Shown: positions 45,101-53,123 of the stretch, one piece after another
How positions within the stretch are numbered: the stretch's first letter is position 1
How the letters are laid out: every line of letters begins with the position of its first letter
The notes under the pieces: generated by a model
The model's database searches: none
What the model was told of the DNA's origin: nothing
What the model saw: only the letters and a program-made list of their open reading frames with translations
Position numbers and translations under genes: made by a program
Assembly (NCBI RefSeq): GCF_016734805.1
Contig: NZ_JAERQG010000001.1
Location: 372,001 to 436,000 of the forward strand
DNA: 64,000 nucleotides
Direction: 5' to 3'
DNA from: Marivirga atlantica
Lineage (GTDB): Bacteria; Bacteroidota; Bacteroidia; Cytophagales; Cyclobacteriaceae

Positions 45101-45863
45101 CATTAAGGGATTCAGAAAATATAAGTCTTATCTGAAGACTATTTAAAACTAAGGCATCTGTAATAATTGGAGGTGTAGTGTCGACTACAAAGTCTCCGAA
45201 ATAGATATTGTCGAAATAAAACAAATCGCTTCTAGTTGCTGTAAAAAAGCAAAGCACCCCAAGAATAGTAGTTTCAGAAAGCGAATTATCCTGAGCAGTA
45301 GCAGTAACTATAAAGTTTTCAGCACCAACATCAGAAACTGCAATTTCCCAATTGGAACCGGCATCTCTGCGCACTCGAATAGTTTTTTCAAAAGCATCGG
45401 CAAACTGGCCATTAGCTCCTCGAGTGACTAAGGTGCTGGTTTCGCCATCTCTATAAAACAAGGAAATGGCATCATCGGAACCAGTCTCTCCTATTTCCAG
45501 ATAATAGCCTTGCTGCACACTGGCTGTATTCTGGTAGTCGAGCAAATCACTGGTTGAACTAGCCAAATAAATAACTAATTTATTTGAGCCAGATGGAGAA
45601 AAAGCTAACTGAACATCAAACCGCCATTCTTTATCATCCAAACTTGTAGAAGTAAAATTGGTAGCTAAATAACTCGGCTCTGGAGTTGTGCTTGTAAAAT
45701 TAAGTTGTAGCTGATTTTCAGCATTTACAATAAAAGCATCTGCATTGCCTTGCCATGAAGGACTATTGGTAAAATCACCATCGGAAAAATCATCATTTAC
45801 CACCTGCGCATGAATAGTGCCAGCGGCAAACAAAAAAAACCATAAACAAATAATGCGGTTCAT
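42183..45863 (-). CDS. Lamin-tail-domain T9SS secreted protein
   Basis: The 1226-residue secreted protein has a signal peptide (about 1-19, ending TIHAQ), a concanavalin-like N-terminal domain (about 22-230), then alternating SbsA-type Ig domains (about 233-325, 500-690, 865-950) and three lamin-tail domains (about 330-480, 690-845, 955-1110; each opens like DIIITEFLPDP, DLLITEVMAKP or DVILNEVLYNP and has a hydrophobic core such as FIEILN). It ends with a FlgD-like/T9SS C-terminal module (about 1140-1226, VKIFNSRGQLIKTL). Lamin-tail proteins in Bacteroidota are exported to the surface or medium; the function is unknown. A small hairpin (45866-45893) lies just upstream. Confidence 0.85.
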   Translation of the reverse strand: MNRIICLWFFLFAAGTIHAQVVNDDFSDGDFTNSPSWQGNADAFIVNAENQLQLNFTSTTPEPSYLATNFTSTSLDDKEWRFDVQLAFSPSGSNKLVIYLASSTSDLLDYQNTASVQQGYYLEIGETGSDDAISLFYRDGETSTLVTRGANGQFADAFEKTIRVRRDAGSNWEIAVSDVGAENFIVTATAQDNSLSETTILGVLCFFTATRSDLFYFDNIYFGDFVVDTTPPIITDALVLNSLQIRLIFSESLNASTAEDINNYTLQAGDIIPESAILNEDTVLITFNNEFQNGQSYILQINGITDDIGNVMEPFSFEFEYIDPEPAAFGDIIITEFLPDPTPSVGLPEGEFIEILNRSDKFIDLDGFTISDNTDNEAIVPPYILRPNSRIILCPSSVLEAYQEINEAISPTTWPSLNNSSDSVVIKSAEGLTLDSLGYDLSWYQDEEKESGGYSLEIINTQLSCFDKANWAASVSDLGGTPGAINSINDESFTGNSPEIDFVEVSSPIAVIINFDKLMNRTSLLGANYLLNGEPVNLVAIMSPANSQVLLTFDDEFVNGQSYTISVEEVADCNGNVATNLSYTFIYDELAPEITDVFVLADSLLLVSFDEMILESMAEDTSNYILLPSDTVKRASQYDSVTVLLTLQNDITAGNNYSLRADSIQDMFGNVAVNEVFEFEYTNAPDFGYNDLLITEVMAKPIPDQLLPNREYLEIYNPTDLKKSLVGLQLSDSRDTTIFPVSFIEPNEYLIICPTSAANELSEFGRAIGLSPWPSLNNAGDSLKVLNHHNALVFELNYEEDWYNEEFKAEEGGWSLEMIDITNPCGGASNWTASQASARGTPGIENSVAEPKPDSFGPSIEKAFAISVNSIEVTFNESLDIERLNISNFQITPAIQVDSIYRISTNELRLFTEEMAFRTAYQLSISNVFDCAGNAVADDGSSIAFALPEEAVAGDVILNEVLYNPASGGVDFIELINLSPKYINLRGWHIKGSSQEETIFEGEDIIINPEQYFVLTENKEVLINQYATSAVVENIYETDLPSFPNDEGLVLVQSADSTFEEAFNYSSDFHLSFLRSEDGVSLERISPEAPIDSPESWKSAASSVGYATPGAPNSQLNESGINRGTLTVNPPSFSPNRPGRSYTLINYELSNAGNLATVKIFNSRGQLIKTLANNETLSSTGFFRWDGDDNTGRKVGVGYYFIYFELFNSNGNTEILKERVAVGGNF

Positions 45864-45900
45864 AGTAGCTAACTTAGGCTTTAGTCTAAGCTAAATATAT

Positions 45901-45908
45901 TAATTTTG
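45901..45908 (+). promoter_or_regulatory. Candidate -7 box for asd
   Basis: TAATTTTG matches TAnnTTTG and lies 62 bases before the asd ATG. There is no TTG at the usual upstream spacing. Confidence 0.25.
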
Positions 45909-45970
45909 TGTTTATTAATTATAAGACAAGTTCATGAATGTGAGCTAAATAATTGTAAAATAATACCCGT

Positions 45971-46981
45971 ATGAAGTTAGCAGTAGTGGGCGCCACTGGT
46001 TTAGTGGGCAATGAAATGCTGAAAGTTTTAGAAGAAAGAAACTTTCAATTTGATGAGCTATTATTAGTAGCCTCTGAGCGATCAGCAGGCAAAAAGATGT
46101 CTTTTAAAGGGGAGGAATATACCGTCATCACCCTTGCTCAAGCTCTTGAGCAAAAACCTGATCTGGCTATTTTTTCAGCTGGCGGAAGTACTTCTCTAGA
46201 ATGGGCTCCAAAATTTGAAGAAGCTGGTACCATAGTGATTGACAATAGCTCTGCCTGGAGAATGAATGAGCGCATCAAATTGATTGTGCCCGAAATAAAT
46301 GCCAAAGAGCTCAAAATAGACCATAGAATTATTGCTAACCCCAATTGCAGCACCATTCAGATGGTATTGGCATTAGCTCCTTTGCACAAAAAATATAAGA
46401 TCAAGCGTATTGTTGTTTCAACTTATCAATCAGTTACCGGAACAGGTAAAGCAGCTGTAGACCAAATGACTGCTGAGCGCAAAGGTGAAAAGGCGGCAAT
46501 GGTTTATCCTCATCAGATCGATATGAATGCGCTGCCTCATATTGATGTATTTCAGGAAAATGACTACACCAAAGAAGAAATGAAGATGGTGAATGAGACC
46601 AGAAAAATCTTCAGCGATCCTTCTATTGGGGTTTCCGCAACTTGCGTGAGGCTTCCTGTTGTTGGTGGCCACTCAGAATCAGTAAATGTTACTTTCGAGA
46701 AGGACTTTGAAATTAATGAAGTGAAGTCTCTATTAAGTAATACCGATGGCGTAGTAGTACAGGACGATCCTAAAAACAACCTTTACCCAATGCCGATAAA
46801 TGCGCATGGTAAAGATGATGTTTTCGTTGGAAGAATCAGAAGAGATGATTCAGCTCCAAATACGCTCAACATGTGGATAGTAGCCGACAACCTGAGAAAG
46901 GGTGCTGCCACAAATGCCGTGCAAATAGCTGAATACATGGTAAAGCATAGTTTAGTACATCCTCATGGATTTGATAGATAA
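45971..46981 (+). CDS. asd: Aspartate-semialdehyde dehydrogenase
   Basis: Asd reduces aspartyl phosphate to aspartate semialdehyde, the branch point to lysine, threonine and methionine, and diaminopimelate for the cell wall. The 336-residue enzyme begins with the NADP-binding motif VVGATGLVGNEML, has the catalytic C126 in NPNCSTIQ, and RLPVVGGHSESV (about 218-229) with the acid-base His. The 3' end overlaps the THUMP-like methyltransferase gene by 17 bases. It works downstream of the aspartate kinase at 25-26 kb. Confidence 0.94.
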   Translation: MKLAVVGATGLVGNEMLKVLEERNFQFDELLLVASERSAGKKMSFKGEEYTVITLAQALEQKPDLAIFSAGGSTSLEWAPKFEEAGTIVIDNSSAWRMNERIKLIVPEINAKELKIDHRIIANPNCSTIQMVLALAPLHKKYKIKRIVVSTYQSVTGTGKAAVDQMTAERKGEKAAMVYPHQIDMNALPHIDVFQENDYTKEEMKMVNETRKIFSDPSIGVSATCVRLPVVGGHSESVNVTFEKDFEINEVKSLLSNTDGVVVQDDPKNNLYPMPINAHGKDDVFVGRIRRDDSAPNTLNMWIVADNLRKGAATNAVQIAEYMVKHSLVHPHGFDR

Positions 46982-48167
46982 TCCGAAGCTGGATGAAATA
47001 TTAAAATTTATTAACCAACATGAGCAGGATGATCCTGCTCAATTGGTTTTAAAGCATGGCAGCAATGCTGATCTTCCTATACAAGAGATAGCTTCGCAAA
47101 TTGCTGCCAGACAAAAGGCCAAAAATAAGCTCCCCTCTCTCTATAAGAACAAAAACCTACTATTTCCTCCTCCACTTTCTATGGAGCAATGTAGCTCAGA
47201 AGCTACTGCTAAGTATAAGGCAAGTTTAATAAAGGGAGACTCATTAATCGACTTAACAGGTGGTTTTGGTATAGACTCCTTTTATCTAAGTAGTAGTTTT
47301 AAGCAGACAAATTATGTTGAGCAGCAAACACAGCTTTATAAAATTGCTCAATATAATTTTGAGCAGCTGGATGTTAATATTGTTGTTTTCAATAAAACGG
47401 CCGAAGTATATTTAGAGAATCAGACCGATGCAGTAAACTGTATTTTTCTGGATCCGGCAAGAAGGGACCAAAAGATGCAGCGTGTTTTCCAATGGGAAGA
47501 TTGTCAGCCCAACTTAATACAATTGCTACCACAGCTGTTAAAAAAAGCTGATCTGGTAATGGTGAAGGCAGCGCCTATGCTCGATATAGAAAAAGCATGT
47601 CAAGAATTGAATCAACACGTATCAGCTGTTCATATTGTTGAATGGCAGAACGAAGTAAAAGAGTTGCTCTTCCTAATTGATGACAAAATTTATGAAAACC
47701 CATTAATCAAAGTGGTTCAGCTTGATGATGAAGGAAATGTCTATCAATCATTTGAGGGAAATAAAATCAAAGAGCAGCAAAATAGCATCCGAATAGAGCA
47801 ACCAAAGCATTATTTATATGAGCCTTCTCCTGCATTGATGAAGTCAGGGTTGTTTAATAGTTTAGCCGATTCATTTGATTTGATAAAACTACACCAGAAC
47901 ACCAACCTCTTTACTTCTAACACATTAGCAACTGATTTTCCCGGAAGGATTTATCAAATAAATCATAAGCTTGCTCCACAGAAAAAAGCACTTAGCAAAG
48001 TTTTGAAAGGTGGAAAGGCCAATTTAAAAACGAGAAATTTTCCAGTGGCTGTTGAAGCTTTAAAGAAAAAATTAGGCATTAAAGATGGGGGAAATCAATA
48101 CCTTTTTGCCTGCACACTATCAGATAATACCAAGGCCCTGTTACTTTGTGACAAAATAGATAGCTAG
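46965..48167 (+). CDS. THUMP-like domain methyltransferase (PG_1098 type)
   Basis: The 400-residue protein has a helical N-terminal part, a class I SAM-binding domain (LIDLTGGFGIDSFYLS at about 92-107, then VEQ, and the DPAR motif CIFLDPARRD at about 164-173) and a C-terminal THUMP-like/ferredoxin-like part with GGKANLKTRNFPV. It resembles Bacteroidota proteins named after PG_1098, which are thought to modify RNA; the target is not known. It overlaps asd at its start and a small convergent membrane-protein gene by 27 bases at its end. Confidence 0.8.
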   Translation: MDLIDNPKLDEILKFINQHEQDDPAQLVLKHGSNADLPIQEIASQIAARQKAKNKLPSLYKNKNLLFPPPLSMEQCSSEATAKYKASLIKGDSLIDLTGGFGIDSFYLSSSFKQTNYVEQQTQLYKIAQYNFEQLDVNIVVFNKTAEVYLENQTDAVNCIFLDPARRDQKMQRVFQWEDCQPNLIQLLPQLLKKADLVMVKAAPMLDIEKACQELNQHVSAVHIVEWQNEVKELLFLIDDKIYENPLIKVVQLDDEGNVYQSFEGNKIKEQQNSIRIEQPKHYLYEPSPALMKSGLFNSLADSFDLIKLHQNTNLFTSNTLATDFPGRIYQINHKLAPQKKALSKVLKGGKANLKTRNFPVAVEALKKKLGIKDGGNQYLFACTLSDNTKALLLCDKIDS

Positions 48168-48311
48168 AACTACCAGCAGAGGAATTCCATAATACTTCAA
48201 AACCTTCAGCCGATTGGGAGAATCATTCCACCACAATACCCACCAAGGCCTTATATATCCAAAAAAAATGGTGGTTAGTAGAATTATCAAAACAAACTGT
48301 AAAATAGGCAT
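48141..48311 (-). CDS. Small two-helix membrane protein
   Basis: From the ATG at 48311 the product is 56 residues: helix 1 (ILQFVLIILLTTIFFGYI), a Trp-rich loop RPWWVLWWNDSP, and helix 2 (YGIPLLVVLAIYFV). A longer frame to 48380 would overlap the start region of the divergent gene and adds no membrane-like sequence. The two helices with a WW loop are a pattern I associate with small Bacteroidota membrane proteins, but I know no function. Its 3' end overlaps the methyltransferase gene tail to tail. Confidence 0.6.
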   Translation of the reverse strand: MPILQFVLIILLTTIFFGYIRPWWVLWWNDSPNRLKVLKYYGIPLLVVLAIYFVTK

Positions 48312-48353
48312 GTTGCTTTCGTGATAGTAATTTTTAAATATAAAGATACTTTT

Positions 48354-48734
48354 ATGCAGACTATTGCCAACAATTCTCAATATGAACTTTCAGCAGACCC
48401 AATAAGAAACAGGGCTTTTCTTACTATAAAAGGTTTTTGGCGAGCCGAAGAGGTACAAGACTATCTATCGGATTGGGAAAAAACTTTAAATAAACTCAAA
48501 CCTGGTTTTACGCTATTAACTGATGCTCGTGAAATGGCCATACATCCTGCCGAGGTGCGAGACTTACATAAAAAAGCTCAGGAAAAGATTAGGCAAGCTG
48601 GTGTTAAAAAGGTAGCAGAGTTACAAAAGGAAAAAGTTTCTCAAATGCAGCTAGATGGTGTTTCAAGAGAATCGGCTATGCCTAAGAAAAATTTTAATGA
48701 GCAAGAAGAAGCTTTAAAATGGCTTGATGAATAA
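48354..48734 (+). CDS. STAS/SpoIIAA-like small protein
   Basis: From the ATG at 48354 the product is 126 residues with the layout of SpoIIAA-like/STAS proteins: ELSADPIRNRAFLTIKGFW, a helix VQDYLSDWEKTLNKL, then the strand PGFTLLTDAREM and a long helix. A GTG/ATG frame from 48321 is open but lies in the divergent promoter area. There is no anti-sigma partner nearby, so a signalling role is a guess from fold. It is separated by one base from the convergent methyltransferase-family gene. Confidence 0.7.
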   Translation: MQTIANNSQYELSADPIRNRAFLTIKGFWRAEEVQDYLSDWEKTLNKLKPGFTLLTDAREMAIHPAEVRDLHKKAQEKIRQAGVKKVAELQKEKVSQMQLDGVSRESAMPKKNFNEQEEALKWLDE

Positions 48735-48735
48735 G

Positions 48736-49314
48736 CTATTTATTAAATAACTTCGGTAAAATAAAAGGTGTCCTTTTTCTGTAATCCTTATATTGGCTTC
48801 CATAGGTTTTTAACAGCTTCTTTTCTTCAAAATAAGCTCCTATGAAAATGTAAACCGTTACACAAATGGCATGAATAGCATTAGTATAGGAAGGACTAAA
48901 AACTACAAAACCAAACACAATTAAAAGTGTAGCCGTATAAAGCGGATGTCTTACCCTAGCATAAATTCCCGTTGTAATCAGCTCTGTCTGCTTCTCTTCT
49001 CTAAAGCCCAGAAAGCTCTTGAGGCTAATTTGCTTAAAGGCTAACTTAATAATAAGATACCCAAAAGTAGCCAGCATTAAGCCAATCGCTTTATTTGCCT
49101 TGTTATCAGCTAAAAAATATTGGCTATCAATTGTGGCTCCATATATAAGAAGCAAAAGCAGGAATAGTAAAGACTGTACATTATAAAGCCTACGATAGTT
49201 CAAATCCGACAGACCAATGGACTTTCTAACTGATGTGGTAGCCATGGCAGAATGAGCAAACCCAAACATAAGCCAGCCAATGATGAGAATTATATATGGT
49301 ACTAACTGATTCAA
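48736..49314 (-). CDS. Isoprenylcysteine carboxyl methyltransferase (ICMT)-like membrane protein
   Basis: The 192-residue protein has about five hydrophobic helices and the ICMT/NnrU-type C-terminal signature: TGIYARVRHPLYTATLL (about 123-139) followed by EEKKLLKTYGSQYKDYRKRT (about 163-182). These motifs bind S-adenosylmethionine and substrate in the membrane. Bacterial members methylate small or lipid-like substrates that are mostly unknown. It is likely cotranscribed with the monooxygenase-like gene that ends 6 bases before its start. Confidence 0.8.
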   Translation of the reverse strand: MNQLVPYIILIIGWLMFGFAHSAMATTSVRKSIGLSDLNYRRLYNVQSLLFLLLLLIYGATIDSQYFLADNKANKAIGLMLATFGYLIIKLAFKQISLKSFLGFREEKQTELITTGIYARVRHPLYTATLLIVFGFVVFSPSYTNAIHAICVTVYIFIGAYFEEKKLLKTYGSQYKDYRKRTPFILPKLFNK

Positions 49315-49320
49315 ATTGAT

Positions 49321-49632
49321 CTATTTTTCATGGCTATATTCCTTTTCTACTTTGGCAATTCTTACGGTGTAAGATGCATACCATTTTTCACGTCCTAATT
49401 TCTGTGCAGCCTGATGATCAATATGCGCTTTCCACAGCTTAATTGCTTCAAGGCTTTTCCAGTAAGAAACAGTAATCCCTATTTCATTTCTTGCGGATTC
49501 AATTCCTAAAAAGCCTTTTTGTTCTGAAGCTAAGCGCTCCATTAAATCAGCCATTTGTTGATAGCCCTTGTCATCATTCGTTTTTACCGATGTGAATATA
49601 ACAGCATAATATGGCAGCTCTGAATTAATCAT
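49321..49632 (-). CDS. Antibiotic biosynthesis monooxygenase (ABM) domain protein
   Basis: The 103-residue protein has a single ABM ferredoxin-like domain: YYAVIFTSVKTNDDKGYQQM, GFLGIESARNEIGITVSYWK and ALKLWKAHIDHQ-like IKLWKAHIDHQAAQKLGREK. Despite the name, most such proteins are small heme-degrading, quinol-modifying or uncharacterised oxygenases. The WKSLE and H in AHIDHQ are typical. It starts 36 bases after guaB, with the guaB terminator between them, so it probably has its own promoter or relies on read-through. Confidence 0.82.
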   Translation of the reverse strand: MINSELPYYAVIFTSVKTNDDKGYQQMADLMERLASEQKGFLGIESARNEIGITVSYWKSLEAIKLWKAHIDHQAAQKLGREKWYASYTVRIAKVEKEYSHEK

Positions 49633-49634
49633 TA

Positions 49635-49661
49635 CAAAAAAGGCGTACTTAAAAGTACGCC
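49635..49661 (-). terminator. Rho-independent terminator of guaB
   Basis: On the minus strand GGCGTACTT pairs perfectly with AAGTACGCC over a 2-base loop and is followed by six T. It starts 8 bases after the guaB stop. Confidence 0.82.
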
Positions 49662-49668
49662 ATTCAAT

Positions 49669-51141
49669 TTATTTTCTACTATAGTTCGGTGCTTCCCGCG
49701 TGATATGTATATCATGCGGATGACTTTCAGCAACACCGGCAGCGGTTATTTTCACAAATTTAGCCCGCTTTAATTCCTCAATAGAGCCTGTTCCACAATA
49801 GCCCATACCTGCTTTCAATCCACCAATGAGTTGGTGTAAAACTTCTGAAACTAAGCCTTTGAATGGAACTCGGCCTGTAATCCCTTCAGGCACTAATTTT
49901 TTGATATCATCTTCAGCATCCTGGAAGTAACGATCTTTTGAACCGTCATTCATAGCCTCTAATGAGCCCATTCCTCTATATGATTTGAATTTTCTTCCTT
50001 CGAAAAGAATCATTTCACCAGGGGCTTCTTCTGTTCCTGCTAAAAGAGAGCCTATCATCACGCTGTCAGCACCACCAGCCAATGCCTTAACAACATCACC
50101 TGAAAAGCGAATACCGCCATCAGCAATAATTGGTACGCCTGTGTCTTTAATGGCTTTATAAGTTTCATAAACTGCTGAAAGCTGCGGTGCTCCTACGCCT
50201 GCAACAATTCTGGTAGTACAAATACTACCCGGACCAACACCTACTTTTACGGCATCTGCACCCGCGTCAATTAAAGCTTTGGCTGCTTCTGGCGTAGCAA
50301 TGTTACCCACTATCATTTCCAAATCAGGGAATAATTTCTTGATACGTCTTGCAGTATCTATCACTCCTTTACTATGTCCGTGAGCTGTATCAATAGTTAC
50401 TACATCAACACCAGCATTTTTTAAGGCCGTTATTCTTTCTTCAATATCAGGCGTAACTCCTACAGCTGCGCCCACTCTCAATCTACCGAACTCATCTTTA
50501 CAGGCATTAGGCTTATCCTTCTTTTTAAGGATATCCTTATAAGTGATAAGTCCCATTAAAGTACCTGACTTATTAATAATTGGGAGCTTTTCTATTTTAT
50601 GTTGTTGTAGTACTTCTTCGGCACCTTCAAGGTTAATACCTTCTTCAGCAGTAATCAGATTATCTTTGGTCATTACCTCACTCACCGCCTTGCTGGCGTC
50701 CTTCTGAAAACGAAGGTCACGGTTGGTAACAATGCCAATAAGTTTCTTCTCAGAATCTACCACCGGAATGCCTCCAATCTTATTTTCACGCATGATTTTG
50801 AGCGCATCACCTACTGTGCTATCAATGTGCAAAGTAATAGGATCAAGAATCATCCCGCTTTGAGAACGCTTCACTTTACGCACTTCAAGTGCCTGCTTCT
50901 CAATGCTCATGTTTTTATGGATGAAACCTAAACCACCCTCAAGCGCCATAGCAATTGCCAGGTCGTTTTCTGTTACAGTATCCATTGCGGCTGATACCAA
51001 TGGTATATTGAGCTGGATATTTCGTGTAAGCTTAGTGGTAGTATGTGTATCTCTGGGAAGAACTTCAGAGTAACCTGGAAGCAACAATACGTCATCGTAT
51101 GTTAAAGCTTCGTAAATGAATTTGGATGTGTCGAGACTCAT
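49669..51141 (-). CDS. guaB: Inosine-5'-monophosphate dehydrogenase
   Basis: GuaB oxidises IMP to XMP with NAD+, the committed step of GMP synthesis. The 490-residue enzyme has the barrel start [19 protein letters not shown], a CBS pair (about 95-215), the catalytic Cys near residue 305 in GPGSICTTR, then [18 protein letters not shown] and the flap region GYCGTG. The frame could start at a TTG (51147), but the ATG at 51141 directly precedes SLDTSKF and is preferred. A perfect inverted repeat at 51143-51170 lies immediately upstream and nearly fills the predicted leader. Confidence 0.94.
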   Translation of the reverse strand: MSLDTSKFIYEALTYDDVLLLPGYSEVLPRDTHTTTKLTRNIQLNIPLVSAAMDTVTENDLAIAMALEGGLGFIHKNMSIEKQALEVRKVKRSQSGMILDPITLHIDSTVGDALKIMRENKIGGIPVVDSEKKLIGIVTNRDLRFQKDASKAVSEVMTKDNLITAEEGINLEGAEEVLQQHKIEKLPIINKSGTLMGLITYKDILKKKDKPNACKDEFGRLRVGAAVGVTPDIEERITALKNAGVDVVTIDTAHGHSKGVIDTARRIKKLFPDLEMIVGNIATPEAAKALIDAGADAVKVGVGPGSICTTRIVAGVGAPQLSAVYETYKAIKDTGVPIIADGGIRFSGDVVKALAGGADSVMIGSLLAGTEEAPGEMILFEGRKFKSYRGMGSLEAMNDGSKDRYFQDAEDDIKKLVPEGITGRVPFKGLVSEVLHQLIGGLKAGMGYCGTGSIEELKRAKFVKITAAGVAESHPHDIHITREAPNYSRK

Positions 51142-51142
51142 A

Positions 51143-51170
51143 TGCAAATAATTACTGGTGATTATTTGCA
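51143..51170. promoter_or_regulatory. Perfect inverted repeat in the guaB leader
   Basis: TGCAAATAAT and ATTATTTGCA are exact reverse complements separated by 8 bases. The repeat starts 2 bases upstream of the guaB ATG and ends 4 bases short of the -7 box at 51174-51181, so as RNA it would form a hairpin covering almost the whole leader next to the start codon, and as DNA it would be an operator placed over the transcription start. Confidence 0.55.
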
Positions 51171-51173
51171 GGG

Positions 51174-51181
51174 CAAAAGTA
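51174..51181 (-). promoter_or_regulatory. Candidate -7 box of guaB
   Basis: The minus strand reads TACTTTTG, a match to TAnnTTTG, placing the transcript start at about 51168, some 26 bases before the ATG. Confidence 0.4.
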
Positions 51182-51252
51182 CGAACATACTTTCATTTAA
51201 TAAAATTTGTACATATTATTATTTTGTTAACGGCCTAAGAGAAGAGCTATTT

Positions 51253-52881
51253 ATGAGTTTAATTGTATTACTTGTCATTTCTGGTGTTTTCCTGATAATC
51301 GCTTATAAATATTATGGGCGCTTTGTACTTAAAAGCCTTGGTTATAAGGAAGACCAAATCACGCCCGCTCATAGCTTGAAGGATGGTGTTGATTATGTGC
51401 CTACCAATAAGTTTGTTGTGTTAGGTCATCACTTTGCCTCCATTGCAGGTGCTGGGCCTATCATTGGCCCAATCATCGCTGTTACTTTTGGGTGGATTCC
51501 AGCAGTAATCTGGATATTGCTAGGCGGAGTATTTTTTGGCGCAGTACATGACACCACAAGTCTGGTAGCCTCATTATCGCATAAAGGAAAATCAATAGGG
51601 ACTGTAATTCAATCATATATTGGCGAAAGAGGAAAGCAACTGTTTCTTATTTTTAGCTTTTCCACATTGATTTTAGTGATAGCCGTTTTTGCTGATATTA
51701 TTGCTAAAACATTTGTCAAGAATCCGGAAGTGGGTTCCTCTTCACTTTTATTCATTATTCTAGCCATCATCTTTGGGCAAGCTTCAAAACTTATAAAAGA
51801 GAATAGAATTGCTTTTGTTATTTTATCAGCAATCGGGGTTGGTTTAACCTATTACTTCATCTTCTTAGGTAATGCATTTCCTATTGATGCAAGCTATCAA
51901 ATATGGGTATTTGCACTTTTGGCTTATTCCTTTATTGCCTCAGTAGCACCAATGCCTTTCTTGCTACAGCCAAGAGATTACCTGAGTAGCTTTTTATTGT
52001 ACGGACTCATTTTGGCTGCCATTGTAGGTGTGGCCTTTTCCAATCCTACCATTGAGATGGACAGTGCGGTCAATTTCAAAAGTGACGACCTTGGGTATAT
52101 CTTTCCCGTGCTTTTTGTTACTGTTGCTTGCGGGGCTATAAGTGGATTTCACTCCTTAGTTGCTTCTGGCACTACAGCTAAGCAGGTCGACAAAATGAAA
52201 GATGTTAAGATGATCAGCTTTGGTGGTATGCTCATTGAATCTTTTCTCGCCATTATTTCCGTTGGTGCTGTTTTGGTAATTGACAGAGGAGCTTATACAA
52301 GCAGGCTAGCAGCAGAGGGTCCAGTAAATTTATTTGCTGATGGATTAGGAGTAGTCATTTCCACTTTAGGCATTTCAGAAAACTTGGCCGTAACTTTTGT
52401 AGCCCTTACTGTTTCAACGTTTGCCCTAACCAGTTTGGATACCTGTACCAGACTAGCACGCTTTACTTTTCAGGAATATTTCGAGGGCCGAAAAAGCAAA
52501 CAGTCTCAGCAGATTGGAACCAACAGATATGTTGCCACCTCAATAGTAATTATTTGCGCTGTACTACTTCTCCTTTCAGGTGAATTTATGGCAGTATGGC
52601 CAATATTTGGTTCCGCTAACCAATTATTAGCAGCCATTGCATTATTAACAGTTGCCGTTTGGTTGATCAAACAAAAGAAGCCCTCACTTTATGTAGTGCT
52701 TCCTATGTTTTTCATGTTTACAGTTACTTTAAGTTCTTTGCTTCTTTTTACTGTAGAGAATTTCAGAAACGGCCTATTCGTACTAGCTGGTATTGCATTG
52801 GCCTTAATGCTATTGAGTATTGTCTTGATAAGACTAGCTTATAAAAGTTTACAAAAAGAGCAAAATGAAGTAATAGCTTAA
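51253..52881 (+). CDS. cstA: Carbon starvation protein CstA-type peptide/pyruvate transporter
   Basis: The 542-residue inner-membrane protein has about 16 hydrophobic helices and CstA motifs DGVDYVPTNKFVVLGHHFAS (about 32-51), GAGPIIGPIIAVTFGWIP (about 54-71) and GAVHDTTSLVASLSHKGKS (about 80-98), with SLDTCTRLARF near residue 395. CstA proteins take up peptides or pyruvate when carbon is scarce. The frame is open to 51142, but the first 37 residues are not CstA-like and would overlap the guaB promoter; ATG 51253 is chosen. It is a single gene. Confidence 0.9.
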   Translation: MSLIVLLVISGVFLIIAYKYYGRFVLKSLGYKEDQITPAHSLKDGVDYVPTNKFVVLGHHFASIAGAGPIIGPIIAVTFGWIPAVIWILLGGVFFGAVHDTTSLVASLSHKGKSIGTVIQSYIGERGKQLFLIFSFSTLILVIAVFADIIAKTFVKNPEVGSSSLLFIILAIIFGQASKLIKENRIAFVILSAIGVGLTYYFIFLGNAFPIDASYQIWVFALLAYSFIASVAPMPFLLQPRDYLSSFLLYGLILAAIVGVAFSNPTIEMDSAVNFKSDDLGYIFPVLFVTVACGAISGFHSLVASGTTAKQVDKMKDVKMISFGGMLIESFLAIISVGAVLVIDRGAYTSRLAAEGPVNLFADGLGVVISTLGISENLAVTFVALTVSTFALTSLDTCTRLARFTFQEYFEGRKSKQSQQIGTNRYVATSIVIICAVLLLLSGEFMAVWPIFGSANQLLAAIALLTVAVWLIKQKKPSLYVVLPMFFMFTVTLSSLLLFTVENFRNGLFVLAGIALALMLLSIVLIRLAYKSLQKEQNEVIA

Positions 52882-53087
52882 TTACAAGTCCAGTAAACAT
52901 TACCATGATTAGCTTGTAAACTATCTATTTTTGCTTGATCACAGCTTTCAATAGTTTCGTATTCCTCGCAAGAGGCAATTCCGCATATTGTCTGAACACA
53001 TTTTTTGCATTCTTCTTTCTGACAGGCGCATAAACCCACAATAATGAGAAAAAATGCAGACAGGATAATTTTTCGACTATTTTTCAT
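52878..53087 (-). CDS. Small Cys-rich lipoprotein
   Basis: The 69-residue precursor has a lipoprotein signal with lipobox GLCAC (lipidated Cys at about 22), leaving a mature peptide of about 48 residues with six further cysteines (EEC, KKC, TIC, ASC, ESC, WTC) and few hydrophobics. Disulfides or metal binding are plausible. I recognise no family. It overlaps the cstA stop by 4 bases tail to tail and lies upstream of hemE on the same strand with 36 bases between stop and hemE only in the reverse sense, so it is not clearly in an operon. Confidence 0.65.
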   Translation of the reverse strand: MKNSRKIILSAFFLIIVGLCACQKEECKKCVQTICGIASCEEYETIESCDQAKIDSLQANHGNVYWTCN

Positions 53088-53123
53088 GCCTTAAAGACAC
53101 ACTAACCACCCTGCCAGTTGGAA

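Noticed and set aside
51142-51252. Upstream extension of cstA
   Set aside because: The extra 37 residues are not CstA-like and lie over the guaB promoter and inverted repeat.
52882-52919. TTACAAG/CTTGTAA inverted repeat at the cstA end
   Set aside because: A 7-bp stem with a 24-base loop inside coding sequence is too weak to call.
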